A stretch of DNA of 64,000 bases from Dermacentor variabilis (GCF_050947875.1 NC_134570.1:229137265-229201264); one strand, 5' to 3'. Shown: positions 1 to 10,924, counted from the stretch's first letter. Notes: a model not told the origin generated them from the letters alone. Program-made: numbers and translations.

Positions 1-2545
1 CTGAAAATGTAGTGACCACTCGTCTGACTCTGCATATAGACTTTCCACCGGGCTTGTTCTAAATGCGCCAGTGGCCAGGCGGATAGCTAGATGATGAACG
101 GGGTCTAACATTTTTAGCGCACTCGGTGCAGCAGAGTGATATACTACGGCACCATAATCTAACCGTGATCTAACTAGGCTTCTGTAGAGATTCAACAGGC
201 ACCTCCTGTCGCTACCCCATGTACTGTGGGATAGAACTTTAAGTAAGTTCATCGTTTTTAGACATTTTTCTTTAAGATATTTTATGTGTGAAATGAAAGT
301 GAGCCTGGAGTCGAGAATGACACCTAGAAATTTGTGCTCTTTCTTGAAGGGAATTTGTTGTCCACCCAGTTCTACACAGGGATCAGGTACCAGGCCTTTC
401 TTTCTTGTGAAGAGAACACAAGAGCTTTTGTGCGGGTTGATTTTAAGTCCATTTTGGTCTGCCCACTTGGACACCTTGTTTAAGCCCTGCTGTACTTGTC
501 TTTCACACGCTGTAAGGTTGCAAGATTTGAAGCCTAGCTGTATATCATCTACGTAGACGGAATAAAAAATGGCGGGTGGCAGTGAAGGACGAAGTGTGTT
601 CATTTTAACGATAAAGAGAGTGCAACTGAGTACTCCTCCCTGGGGTGCACCTGTTTCCTGAATAAAAGGTCGCGACAATACATTGCCGATTTTCACGCGG
701 AAGCTACGATCCGACAAATAGCTTTCAATTATGTTCAGCATATTTCCACGGATTCCCATCTCCGACAGGTCTCGCAAGATCCCGTAACGCCATGCCGTGT
801 CATACGCTTTTTCCATGTCAAGGAATATCGATAGGAAATACTGTCCATGTATAAATGCATCGCGGATATTTCCTTCAATGCGCACCAGATGATCGGTTGT
901 CGACCGCCCTTCTCTGAAGCCACACTGATAAGGATCGAGCATATTGTTGAGCTCAAGGAAATGAATAAGTCTGCGATTTATCATTTTTTCAAAAATCTTA
1001 CACATACAATTTGTTAGAGCTATCGGACGATAACTTGTTGCCAAGGAAGGGTCTTTTCCCTGCTTTAGAACAGGAACCACAATCGCTTCTTTCCATGTGG
1101 ATGGGAGGTATCCTGAAGCCCAAATAGTGTTGAATAGTGTAAGAAGTGTAACTTGTGCGTCAGTATGTACGTTTCTGATCATGTCATACATGACTCTGTC
1201 AGGTCCCGGTGCAGTGATTTTGCATGTGTTCAAGGCAGCTCTCAACTCGGCAATACCGAAAGGCCGGTTATACGGTTCATTCTGCCTGGATTTTTGTATG
1301 ATTGGCTTACGCTCAACTATTCCTTTATGTTTAAGAAAGGATTGGGAATAGTGCGTTGAGCTCGACACTCGCTCAAAGTGCTCCCCAAGTGAGTCTGCCT
1401 GGTCTTTCAGTGTATCGCCCTGTGTGTTTACCAGAGGTAGTGAATAAGTTTGTCGCCCTCTTATCCTGTTAACCTTGTTCCAGACTTTGGCCTCATCTGT
1501 ATAGGAATTTATACTCGATAAAAACTTCTCCCAACTTTCTCTTCTAGCCTGTCGGCGGGTTCTCCTGCCTTGGGACTTTATTTTCTTAAAGTTAATAAGA
1601 TTCTCCGCAGTGGGAGAGGCGCGTAGCAGCCCCCACGCTTTGTTCTGTTTTTTACGAGCGATCCTACAATCGTCGTTCCACCACGGGACACGCCGTTTGC
1701 ATGCCAGGCCATTTACTTCTGATATGCATTTTGATGCGGCATCTATTATAAAGGCTGTAAAATACTCAACAGCAGCATCAATTCCTAGCGAGGACATATC
1801 ATCCCATGATATACTAGTTAGGGTTCGGAATTTCTCCCAGTCAGCTGTGTCAATCTTCCACCTAGGAGCCTGTGGTTGATATTCGTTCTCTGTAGGTGTT
1901 CTTAGCAGTATGGGAAAGGGGTCACTTCCGTAAGGATTGTTGATAACTTCACATTCGAGTTCGGGCAGTATACACGGGGAAACTAGGCTGAGGTCAATTG
2001 AAGAAAATGTTCTGTTTGCGAGAGAATAATATGTGGGTGCCTTCTTATTCAGCAGACACGCACCAGAAGAGAGAAGGAACTGTTCAACAAGACGACCTCG
2101 CGCATTTATACGAGAGTCGCCTTACAGGCAGTTGTGCGCATTGAAATCCCCAAGCACAACGTAAGGTTCTGGCAATTCATCTATGAAGGACTGAAACTCA
2201 TGTTTAGTTAATTTGTAATGTGGGGGTATGTAGAGCGAGCAGACAGTGATAAGTTTGTTGAGGAGAACAGCACGAACCGCCACTGCTTCAAGGGGCGTTA
2301 GTAGCTGCAAACGTTGACACGCTATGCCTTTCTGAATAACAATGGCAACACCGCCCGATGATGCGAGAGCATCATCGCGATCGCTCCGAAACGTAACATA
2401 CTGTCGAAGAAAGTGTGTATTTTGATTTTAAGTGTGTTTCCTGTAAACACAGCACTTTTGGATTGTGTTTATGGATAAGTTCTTGCACATCATCGAGATT
2501 CCTAAGAAGACCTCTGACATTCCATTGTATGATTTGTGTATCCAT
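1..2545 (-). pseudogene. ORF2: endonuclease plus reverse transcriptase, nearly intact, partial
   Basis: ORF2 begins at the ATG at 2543-2545 with MDTQIIQWNVRGLL, the start of an exonuclease-endonuclease-phosphatase nickase; LQETHL follows. One frameshift near 2420 and one TAA at 2122-2124, just after the GDFNAHN motif, interrupt it. From 2121 to base 1 the frame is open for about 707 codons, which is easy to miss because it has neither an early ATG nor a stop in the window. Visible motifs are SYRPIAL, QCGFREGRSTTDHL, FLDMEKAYDTAW, GAPQGGVLS and the polymerase core YVDDIQL. The protein would nick DNA and reverse-transcribe the element RNA. Two lesions in about 850 codons suggest a young copy that cannot currently make full-length protein. 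Confidence 0.85.
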
Positions 2546-2592
2546 ATTTAAAGAAAAATTGGTGCTGTGTTTACGGAAATGGAGGTGATGCC

Positions 2593-3885
2593 TTAGGTTA
2601 CAGAGCTCTTTCGAGGCCCTGTAACGGGGGTTCTGCCCTTTCTGGAGCGTTCGAGGGAGCCTCGCCGCTCCTTAGGCGCTTGGTGCGCCTTGAGAATAGG
2701 TGTAGTGTCCATTGCCTCTTGTGAGGCGCTGGACACGTGCTCTTGCGAGCGAGAAGTTACCAGGGAGAGTCCCGCCTTGGAGGGCAAGACCCCTGCGCCC
2801 ACCAGCCCGGAGGCCGATGGGGCTCCGTGGAGGATTTGGCTGCGCCGGCCGTTGCCAGCGCTGGAAGGGACCTGGGAGGTTGAGGCAGCCTCAGCTGCGC
2901 CCACCTTCGGGGTCGATGGTCCCTTCTCCTCGGTTGACGGAGCAGCGCTAGCTGCAACCGCCGCGGGGGCAGATGGCGTAACTGCCGACTCACTGACTGT
3001 GGGTCGGACAGCCGCTGGAAGCCTTTGTGTCGCTGCCCCCTGGCGCGTCACATCGGCAAAGCTTTTCTTGGGCAGGTATGAAACGCGCCTGCGTGCCTCT
3101 TTGAAAGTGATATTTTCTTTTACTTTTATGGTAACTATCTCTTTTTCTTTTTTCCAAGACGGGCAGGACCGCGAGTGCGCGGCATGCTCGCCATCACAGT
3201 TGACACAGTGTGGGGTATTCTGGCATGTTTCAGAGGAGTGTTCGTGTTCACTACACTTGGCACAAGTCATCCGGCCTCGACAGTTCTGTGAGCTGTGGCT
3301 GAACCTTTGACACTTGAAGCATTTCAGGGGATTTGGCACATATCGCCTAACACGAATCTTGAGGTACCCGGCCTCGATGGTGTCGGGCAGAACACTAGAG
3401 CCGAAAGTAAGTATTAGGTGTTTTGTCTGAATTTCTTTCCCTTCCCGCCTAATCTTAATTCGTTTGACACTGACGACGTTCTGATCACTCCAGCCCTCCA
3501 GGAGTTCAGTTTCAGATAGCTCTAGCAAATCAGCATCGGAGACGACGCCGCGCGTAGTATTCATGGTACGGTGCGGGGTAACTGTAACAGGAACATCGCC
3601 AAATGACACTAGTTTAGGTAGTTTTTCATGCTGTTTCTCATCACGAAGCTCCAGTAGGAGATCGCCGCTTGCCATTTTCGACGCTTTGTAGCCAGGTCCA
3701 AAGACTTCAGTCAGGGTTTTAGATACCAGAAAAGGTGAGATCATTCTCACCGTCTTTCCAGATTGATCAGAGTGGACGCCGTGAAAGCGGGGAAAGTTAC
3801 ATGTTCGGTTGCCCGAAAATTGAAAGACTTCGGTGCGCCCTCGTTTAGGGGGGCGATTAGGAAGTGGGGGAAAAGAATTTTCCAT
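2593..3885 (-). CDS. ORF1: RNA-binding Gag-like protein with three zinc knuckles
   Basis: This is an uninterrupted nucleic-acid-binding protein of the retrotransposon. I chose the ATG at 3885 (MENSFPPLPNRPP); an in-frame ATG at 3909 would add eight residues. Numbered from the 3909 ATG, CCHC knuckles lie at about residues 197-210 (CFKC..H....C), 216-229 (CAKC....H....C) and 235-249 (CVNC...). The front half is a compact basic domain; the tail after residue 270 is rich in Ala, Ser and Pro and probably disordered. By analogy to I and Jockey ORF1 proteins it coats the element RNA and carries it to the nucleus. It is followed 48 bases later by ORF2 in the same orientation, as expected. Confidence 0.85.
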   Translation of the reverse strand: MENSFPPLPNRPPKRGRTEVFQFSGNRTCNFPRFHGVHSDQSGKTVRMISPFLVSKTLTEVFGPGYKASKMASGDLLLELRDEKQHEKLPKLVSFGDVPVTVTPHRTMNTTRGVVSDADLLELSETELLEGWSDQNVVSVKRIKIRREGKEIQTKHLILTFGSSVLPDTIEAGYLKIRVRRYVPNPLKCFKCQRFSHSSQNCRGRMTCAKCSEHEHSSETCQNTPHCVNCDGEHAAHSRSCPSWKKEKEIVTIKVKENITFKEARRRVSYLPKKSFADVTRQGAATQRLPAAVRPTVSESAVTPSAPAAVAASAAPSTEEKGPSTPKVGAAEAASTSQVPSSAGNGRRSQILHGAPSASGLVGAGVLPSKAGLSLVTSRSQEHVSSASQEAMDTTPILKAHQAPKERRGSLERSRKGRTPVTGPRKSSVT

Positions 3886-4460
3886 GAATAGGCATAATAA
3901 ATTCAGCAACAGCGCCGACCGCCCACCATGGAGCCCAACGAAGGGGAAGCGGCAGAGCTTGCATGCAAGTCTGCACTACGCCAGTCGTACGCCGCCACTA
4001 TAACCAAATATGGTGTACCCAAGGTTGGATAGTCACACAGGGTTAACCCTTGCCGCCAAGAAGAAGGAAGTAAATAGAAGAGAGAAGGAGACAGGAAAGG
4101 TAGAAAGTAAGGGAAAGACGAAGGCTAGAGGGAGAGAGAGACAGGAAAAGGCAACTACCGATTTCCCCCGGGTGGGTCAGTCCGGGGGTGCCGTCTATGT
4201 GAAGCAGAGGCCAAAGGGGTGTGTTGCCTCCGCCGGGGGGCCTTAAAGGTCCAAACACCCAGCATCGGCTCAACCCCCAGGATCCCCCTTTCCCCAGACA
4301 CGGCTAAGCCGCGCACGGCTACACGCGGGAGGGTCCAACCCTCGTGTGCTCGGGTACGTGGTGTCGCAACACACCAAACGCCTGCTGACGCAGACGCCCC
4401 TGCGGGGGACAATAGATGGCATGGCTCGACTGGGAAGAGCATCCCTGCACATGCGAGTAA
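3886..4460 (-). promoter_or_regulatory. 5' leader of the I-like element
   Basis: This GC-rich, gene-free stretch lies directly upstream of ORF1 in the element's orientation. It contains a pyrimidine-rich run (about 4050-4160 on the complement) and a 109-codon open frame (4484 to 4155, minus) with no recognisable domain, probably an upstream ORF or chance. Non-LTR elements of this type usually hold an internal RNA polymerase II promoter here, but no specific promoter motif was identified. Confidence 0.5.
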
Positions 4461-5297
4461 GCTATATGAAGGTCTCATTTTCAAAAAAAAATAATAAAAC
4501 GGTTGTTAATTTGCACTCGGGTGCAGTGCATTGCTTTTCTTAAGTCCTGTCTTTTCGTAACTTTGCGCAACAGTGTTATGTCGAACCAACAAGCCCACTG
4601 GGAAATTTTCTTTATTTATATGTAATATGCTCTGAGTGCACATTTGTGTGTTTTGTTTGCAATGCACATGTGAAAGACAGCACAACAAAGATGTAATATT
4701 AGAGGCGAGCAAATAGAGATTTTTGGGACCGAATAGAATGGTGCCAGAAGCAAATTGAATCGAATACTTTTCTAAAAGCGAATAGCCATTACCATAATTA
4801 ATACAAACTTATGTTTACATCGCAGTATTTTTGAAGTTAGAAAGTTTCTATCATATAGTACCTCATTAAGTATTGTATTTGAAGAACACAAATTGAGCAT
4901 TACGAGCAAACAGGTACTTTATTCGCATGCACAGGGTTCTTCAGAGGATGCAAATGACCACTGTAGAGCCTGTAAAGTGGGGCTACCTGAGTGACCTAGC
5001 CTGCTCCACTACGCAAGTTCTCATGTTTTATCGCTATAGTATGCCTGTCGCGGTGAAAATTTACCATACTTTTCTCCAATTTAATATTTATGTGGATGCG
5101 GCTGGCATTTTGGAATGCCCGAAAGGTATGAAAAAATATTTACAATTAGAAAAAGTGACCACCAAATCGAATAGGGCACTATTCGGTGCATAACTACAAA
5201 TTTGCAAATATTCGTATATCCCTATGTAATACCAACAGCTTCAAATAATGGTTTCGACACTTACATAAACACTACATGCTCAGCAGCCAACAGAACA
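4461..5297. other. No gene seen
   Basis: This AT-rich sequence has no credible coding frame. Several GAATAG/CGAATA words recur (about 4730-5190), suggesting an old, decayed repeat. The last 12 bases before 5310 are the left target duplication of the Penelope-like element. Confidence 0.5.
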
Positions 5298-5309
5298 TCA
5301 TATATTGAC

Positions 5310-6230
5310 AAAAGGGTGTTTAACTGGGCTAGTTGGTTCATTCTTCGATGATTGTAGCAGCAGAACTTAAGGAACACGGACACAGAATGGACGACTAGAC
5401 GAGGATGCAGCTGCACTGTCAACTGATTTCTTAATTGAAATTACCCCTCTTATTTATTTCGTCGACATATCTCTTATCTGTCTGAGGCTGTCTCAAAAAG
5501 GTGACTTGCTTTCTTGTCAAGGCGACTGACGGTGTGCTTACACATTGCGCTCCTGTTTTACTTATCTCAAATGCCTCAAGAATCTCCCGAGTTAGCCTAT
5601 TGTTGTTCCTTTTCCGGACTTGCCCTTCATGAAATTTGGGGGTGCACGTGCTTACTTAGCTATCTTGTCCCTTCTTGTTCATTTCGCAACGTTTGCCGTG
5701 CAAGGCCAGATTGCAGCCAAGGGTCCCTGAAAGTGATGATGCGTGCTCTCTTGTTCGATCATTAAGGCATGTTCCTGTTTGCCCTATGTATTGTTTTCCA
5801 CAGGACAGCGGGATGGCGTACACTACTCCTTTGACGCAATCGCAGTCGAATCGAAATGAACAAGAAGGGACAAGATAACCAAGTACGCATGTGCATCCCC
5901 TAATTTCATGAAATGCAAGTCCTGAAAAGGAACGATGTAGGCAAACTTGGGAGATTTTTAAGGAATTTGAGATAAGTAAAACAGGAGCGTAATGTGTAAG
6001 CAAACCGTCAGTGGCCTTGACAAGGAAGGAAGTCACCTTTTTGAGACAGCCTCAGATATATAAGAGAAGAAATATGGCGAAGAAAAAATGAGAGGGAATT
6101 TCAATAAAGAAATCACTTGACAGTGCACCTGCATCTTTAGTCGTTCTTTCTGTGTGCGTGTTCCTCAAGTTCTGCTGCTACTATCCTCGAAGAATGAAAC
6201 AACTGGCCCCGTTAAACACCCTTTTGACAT
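5310..6230. repeat. Palindromic head of the PLE (inverted plus direct copies of its 3' end)
   Basis: The left arm (about 5310-5845) is the reverse complement of the element's 3' end (about 9050-9552). The right arm (about 5850-6230) repeats part of the same sequence in direct orientation. The two arms therefore face each other around 5845-5855 and would fold into a hairpin of several hundred bases with small differences. The left arm is longer and includes the GIY-YIG coding segment; the right arm starts after it. This matches the inverted pseudo-LTR ends known for Penelope elements. Confidence 0.85.
5656..5845 (-). pseudogene. GIY-YIG endonuclease segment in the inverted PLE arm
   Basis: On the minus strand this reads a GIY-YIG core: GVVYAIPLSCGKQYIGQTG followed by NDRTREH. 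It is a duplicate of the tail of the same element (9067-9237) captured in the inverted head. Unlike the tail copy it has no stop within the core and keeps YIG, where the tail copy has YTG. It lacks the polymerase part and cannot act as a gene by itself. In PLEs this domain is thought to nick target DNA. Confidence 0.75.
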
Positions 6231-7700
6231 TCATTTTCAGCACTCTGAGCGTTCGTACTTGTTTCCTGCATCTGCTTGACTCACGACAAATATGTCTTCA
6301 CATTGCTTTCTTCACTTGCTGGGCCTGCTTATCCTCATGATGCATCAAGAAGAATGTTTCGGCGGAAGACGTTAGGTTGCTACTCGGGATGTTGTCGCCT
6401 TCCCGAGGGCACACAAGAAGAATTATGAAGATACCGCGGGCTGAAATATGGAAACAGATTCGCCTACTCACCGACTTCCTCAAGGTGAGATCCTCTGGCA
6501 AAAAATCCTATCGTCTTCACTTGGCCAGCGGTAGTTTTAACACTGAACACATGTGGAATAATTAAGTGGTTCCTGCCAATTATGAAGTCAACAATACAAG
6601 GCCAAATAGAGTACGAGAAGATAACCAAGAACCCAGTGGTCACAGTAGGACAAGTGCAGCTCTCACAACCTTCTAAGGAAGTATTGGAACTCGGTCCAAA
6701 ATTTGCGCTTCCCCCGAGACTAGACGCAGCAGTGAAGCTTGCCATTATCAGGCGAGTAGCAGAAAAAGCGAATGAAGAGGGTGCTAGCAGAGTTGTAGCT
6801 GACGGAGTAGATACACTGGCTCGTTCAAAAGAATGCCAAAGCAATGTGCAAAGTTTTGTTAAAACTGTAAAGGAACTGAAAAAAGAAAAGTTCATATTGT
6901 GCCTTTCAGACAAAGGGGGATTTGTGGTATTTGATGCCAGCAGCTACAATACAAAAGCATTAGAAGCCATCAACAAGAACTTCTGCAAGGTAGAAAATAA
7001 GGACCCAAAGAAAGCGAAAAGAAAGGTCAAGATGCTTCTAGGAGAAACAATTAATGGTGGCCAGCAGTGCAACAAGGTTAAAGCAGAAAAAACCACCACG
7101 CTGTCGGTGTTCTTCAGGGGAAAAAGCCATAAAATTGGTACCCCCTTCCACGCCATTTTATCGGAAGCAGACACGTGGCAATTGCTGCTTTCAGCACACC
7201 TTCTCACGCAACTTTCTCAAGTTAGGGTAGAAGACCAGTTCATGATTAGGAACTCTGAAGAACTAACCTTCGAGATAAGAATGTACGAAATGAATGATTG
7301 GTACGGGTTCTCGATTGACATCGAAGATATGTATTATTCAATACCGGATGTGGATTTGATGAATGTTCTGAGAGAGACCATCATGAAGCAAGGAGCTATT
7401 CCATTTCAAAACTCCGTAGGAATGTCTGTGGAGACCTTCTTGGAGCTGTTGAGCGCCTATTTCGCTGCCACGATCACTGTACATGATGGTACCTTGTTTG
7501 TCCAAAACAGAGGGGTCTGCATTGGATCAAGAATAGCACCAATCCTGAGTGACTTGTACTTGACAGCATGCGACAAGAAAATTCAAGGATCCATCAAAGA
7601 AAGGCGTCTCACACGGATCTATCGAGATGTGGACGACTTCTTGATACTGTGCCAAACAGAGAATGCAATAAAACACGTTGTGGGGCTGATTGGTGCATAA

Positions 7701-7874
7701 CTTTCAATAGATGAAGTGTCAATAGTGATGGCACACTAGGAAGGAACAAAGACAGGACAAGGCGCTACTTGCAACTGTTTATTGAAGTCAAAGGTTGCTG
7801 ATTATATAGCCATGGGGAGAGGGGGGCGAAAAAAGAGGAACACTGATTAAGTGAATGCGCACGTGCGAGAACAC

Positions 7875-7924
<50 letters not shown>

Positions 7925-8445
7925 TACCGCTGAAGTGTGGGAAACAGTATATCGGCCAAACTGGCCAATGTAATAATGAATGCCTGCGGGAACATAAGCT
8001 TTTATTGAAAAATGGATAAGGTTCAAACTTACCGCTTCATTGCAATGCCTGCGGGAATGAGAAGAAACAAGTATGCGAAGCAAGGCTTCATGATACAACA
8101 GTCATGTTTAAAAATAAAGATTCTGTGGTGCATGAATTGTTGGAGGCCAACCAGATTAAGAGGGGACGCCTGTGTCAGCACCCCGTCTCTCAATATTTGC
8201 ACAAATGAAAGCATGTTCATAGATAAGTTTTAGATTTAGATCAAACGTGATTCCTCTCATATATATCTTCAATGTTCTCGCATGTGTGCATTCACATAAT
8301 CAGTGTTCCTCTTTTTTCGCCCCCCTCTCCCCATGGCTGTATAATCAGACACCTTTGACTTCAATAAACAGTTGCAAGTAGTGCCTTGTCCTGTCTTCCT
8401 TCCTTCCTAGTGTGCCGTCACTATTGGCGCTTCATCTATTGAAAG
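7701..8445 (+). mobile_element. Short nested PLE relic with about 180-bp inverted ends
   Basis: The bases from 7701 to about 7880 are matched in reverse complement by about 8262-8445, starting CTTTCAATAGATGAAG at both outer ends. Between the arms lies a (AT)n run and a fragment that reads IPLKCGKQYIGQTGQCNN.CLREH on the plus strand, a GIY-YIG core of a PLE family different from the host. No polymerase is present. It interrupts the host reverse transcriptase exactly after GLIGA. I see no clear target duplication. It is probably a non-autonomous PLE or a truncated insertion with a duplicated inverted end. Confidence 0.75.
7879..7924. repeat. (AT)n microsatellite
   Basis: A nearly pure run of alternating AT of about 45 bases within the nested PLE relic, directly before its GIY-YIG fragment. 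Confidence 0.9.
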
Positions 8446-8621
8446 AGAATGCAACCGATTACCAACAACTTAAGGACACCATACTGGAGTCCTTTCGATC
8501 AACGTGCACAGAGCTGAACTTCCCTTATGAGCATCCGAACCACAGTCCCCTGCAGTTCCTCGACATTTTACTAGAATTCCAACCAGGACGTCTACACTGG
8601 GGGTACAAGCTCAGAGCATAG

Positions 8622-9237
8622 AGACAATTTCTTCCCTTCACGTCAAGCTATTACAAGACTGTAAAGAGGGCAATAGCGAGTGCAGCGTTTAGTTCAGCAC
8701 TAAAGAAATAATGCCAGCATCAAAATGAACAAAGTTTTCAGCGGCAGTTAAGTAGGCTGAAAAATGCAGGGAAAAACATGCTGTGTCAATGCTATGCAGC
8801 ATAGCTGAAGGCCTCATAGAGAAGATTAAAAGAAAACAAGAAAGCAAAAGCGGACCTGAAGTTGTGGATGCCAAAAACAAGTCTGCAAAAATTACATATG
8901 TGCATGGACTGACCCACAATCTCATCGAGATTGGCAAAAGACCTGGTATCCGAGTGGTGTACTCCGCACCAAACAAGGGAAAAAGTATGTGTGCACAAGT
9001 GAACCAGGAAAAAAGGAACCACAATGCCAGATCACGCACCAGAGCAGATACTGCGATTGCGTCAAAGGAGTAGTGTACACCATCCCGCTGTCCTGAGGAA
9101 AACAATACACAGGGCAAACAGGAACATGCCTTAATGATCGAACAAGAGAGCACGCATCATCACTTTCAGGGACCCTTGGCTGCAATCTGGCCTTGCACGG
9201 CAAACGTTGCGAAATGAACAAGAAGGGACAAGATAGC
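8622..9237 (+). pseudogene. PLE linker and GIY-YIG tail, decayed
   Basis: After a TAG at 8619-8621 the frame continues with RQFLPFTSSYYKTVKRAIA, the conserved stretch following the polymerase in PLEs. In a second frame, 8850-9073 reads ITYVHGLTHNLIEIG and VVYSAPNK, the linker before the nuclease. The nuclease follows with GVVYTIPLS, a TGA at 9094-9096, then GKQYTGQTG and NDRTREH, ending at QDS-stop near 9237. At least three stops and a frameshift separate the blocks. The changes S-stop for S-C and YTG for YIG fall in the nuclease core, so this copy could not make an active enzyme. Confidence 0.8.
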
Positions 9238-9564
9238 TAAGTAAGCACGTGCACCCCCAAATTTCATGAAGGGCAAGTCCGGAAAAGGAACAACAATAGG
9301 CTAACTCGGGAGATTCTTGAGGCATTAGAGATAAGTAAAACAGGAGCGCAATGTGTAAGCACCCCGTCAGTCGCCTTGACAAGAAAGCAAGTCACCTTTT
9401 TGAGACAGCCTCAGACAGATAAGAGATATGGCGACGAAATAAATAAGAGGGGTAATTTTAATTAAGAAATCAGTCGACAGTGCAGCTGCATCCTCGTCTA
9501 GTCGTCCATTCTGTGTCCGTGTTATTTAAGTTCTGCTGCTACAATCCTCGAATCATATATTGAC

Positions 9565-10924
9565 CATACCAGTTGTGTTGTCATCTCCATGCTTTGTTAC
9601 ATGTATATGGCTTTTTATCAAAATATGCAAATTGTCAAGAATCAAAAGGAAGTATCTAATTTTCACACATTATATGCTTATCATGCCGTGCCGCTGGAGT
9701 TTTCACTAACAGTGTGTACTCAGATACTTACAAGAAACAAGCAGCTGAATTTCTTGCACATGCAAGGCACTCACATCTTTCAGTATAAGACTGTATACTT
9801 TGCTTAATCTAGAAATACGCCTCAGGATTTCTGCTGTTCACACCAATGTCCACATGACAAAAATGAAGAGTCTCCGAAATTGGCGTTCATGAGAACAGTG
9901 CATATAAGTGCGGCCACATTTCACAACAGCGCGCATGTACTCATGTAACTTTTAAGCTGTTCCTTATATTGCCCTAATTTATTATGAACAACTTCACAGC
10001 ACGGAAATACCTCCTGAAAAACACACAAGATACGTGGACGAGGCAGAAAGGGCCGGAACCAAAACTTGCCCGCAACGCTTATGCACGGTTCACTTCAGAA
10101 CATATGCATATTGTATGAAACGAACACTTATACGCCTAGCACCACTGCGACACAATGCACGTACACATCACAGTACACTTACGCTTCGTAGAAGTAAGAA
10201 ACCTAGCGCTCGAACGTTCTGTACGTGTTCGCGGTCCCCAATGCACATCGCAGCCCGCAAAACAGCTCACAAGAAGCAAGACAAAAACAGCATATTACGA
10301 ATGATTGCGATGACACGAGAGTGTAGCTCATCGCTACACATCGTGTAATCACTTCTGAACACTGCACAAACTTACAATCTTTGTATCGATGAAGCGCGCA
10401 CACACAACACCTACGAACACCATATGCTGAGGAGGGCGATCGCAATCTTTTCATTTTGGCGCTTACCGAACTAGTGTCATGCTTAGAATTCAGGTGTATG
10501 CGATGGCCTTCGCGTTTGTAATGCACATGCAAAAATCGGCAAAACACACGAAATCGGCGGCTTCATTCCTTCCGACCCTCGCGTAAACACAACACACATC
10601 CGTCTGTTTCCTTTGGGGATCGCACGGACTGAAGAGGTCAGGAAGAGTACAACTGCTTGTTGCGTTAGACAACTAGCTTTGTAGGTGCTGAATAGCTCTT
10701 GCAATGATCACAATAAACCACACAAAAAACAAACTGCCGCTGCAGCCTAGCGGTCTAGGCCTCGCGCTCAGCTTCGCTTCGAACCAGCGCCATGTTTATG
10801 CGGTCGCTGCACTGAGGCGAAAGTTCACGACCGCTTATCGTGACGTCACGTCGCCATTACTGGCGAACCGCTCGCTTGCGGTGCGGCGTGCGGCCATGGG
10901 CGGTTTTAGCGTAAATCGGCCCTA
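9565..10924. other. No gene seen
   Basis: There is no coding frame with recognisable motifs. The stretch 10700-10920 turns GC-rich and contains TGACGTCACG at about 10840-10850 just before the minisatellite begins. Several short open frames on both strands look like chance. Confidence 0.4.

Larger units (their letters stand above)
1..4460 (-). mobile_element. I-like non-LTR retrotransposon, 3' end outside window
   Basis: This is a two-ORF non-LTR retrotransposon read leftwards: a GC-rich leader (about 3886-4460), ORF1 with zinc knuckles (2593-3885), then ORF2 with endonuclease and reverse transcriptase from 2545 to the left edge. Such elements copy themselves by nicking a target and priming cDNA on it. 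The order and motifs (three CCHC knuckles, QWNVRGL at the endonuclease start, YVDD in the polymerase) fit the I/Jockey superfamily. An RNase H domain would mark the I clade, but it would lie beyond base 1, so the clade is an inference. The right boundary is set where leader-like sequence gives way to A-rich DNA near 4460-4495 and is approximate. Confidence 0.85.
6582..8621 (+). pseudogene. PLE reverse transcriptase, interrupted
   Basis: The open frame 6582-7700 (372 codons) begins with the PLE N-terminal region (EVLELGPKFALPP at about residues 35-47), then DKGGFVVFD, the finger and palm motifs IDIEDMYYSIP and CIGSRIAPILSDLYL, and the catalytic box. That box reads YRDVDDFL where PLEs usually have Y or R before a YVDD: the two metal-binding Asp are kept but the preceding Tyr is Asp. 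The frame ends at 7700, where a 745-bp element is inserted, and resumes at 8446-8621 with a thumb-like segment (LQFLDILLEFQPGRLHWGY). The split and the later stops make it a pseudogene. The ATG at 6582 is only the first usable one; the true N-terminus may lie upstream. Confidence 0.85.
5310..9552 (+). mobile_element. Penelope-like element (PLE) with 12-bp target duplication
   Basis: This is a 4.2-kb Penelope-like retroelement. The 12-mer TCATATATTGAC stands at 5298-5309 and again at 9553-9564, giving exact boundaries. Between them lie a palindromic head (5310-6230), a reverse transcriptase region (6582-8621) interrupted by a smaller element, and a tail encoding a linker plus GIY-YIG endonuclease (8622-9237) and a 3' non-coding end. 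The inverted left end copying the 3' region is typical of PLE insertions. The polymerase keeps PLE-type words (LGPKF near its start, DKGGFVV, IDIEDMYYSIP, VDDFL). The copy is broken by several stops and by the internal insertion, so it is inactive. PLEs reverse-transcribe RNA and use GIY-YIG or telomere ends for priming. Confidence 0.9.

Noticed and set aside
2690..3310. 206-codon plus-strand open frame
   Set aside because: It is antisense to ORF1 of the I-like element, whose zinc knuckles are clear; no motif in the plus frame.
8922..9221. Minus-strand 99-codon frame with similarity to a frame at 5675-5878
   Set aside because: The similarity reflects the inverted repeat of the PLE, and the frame is antisense to the GIY-YIG coding strand.
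10721..10790. tRNA-like A and B boxes upstream of the minisatellite
   Set aside because: Only loose matches (TAGCGGTCTAGG, CTTCGAACC), no foldable cloverleaf.
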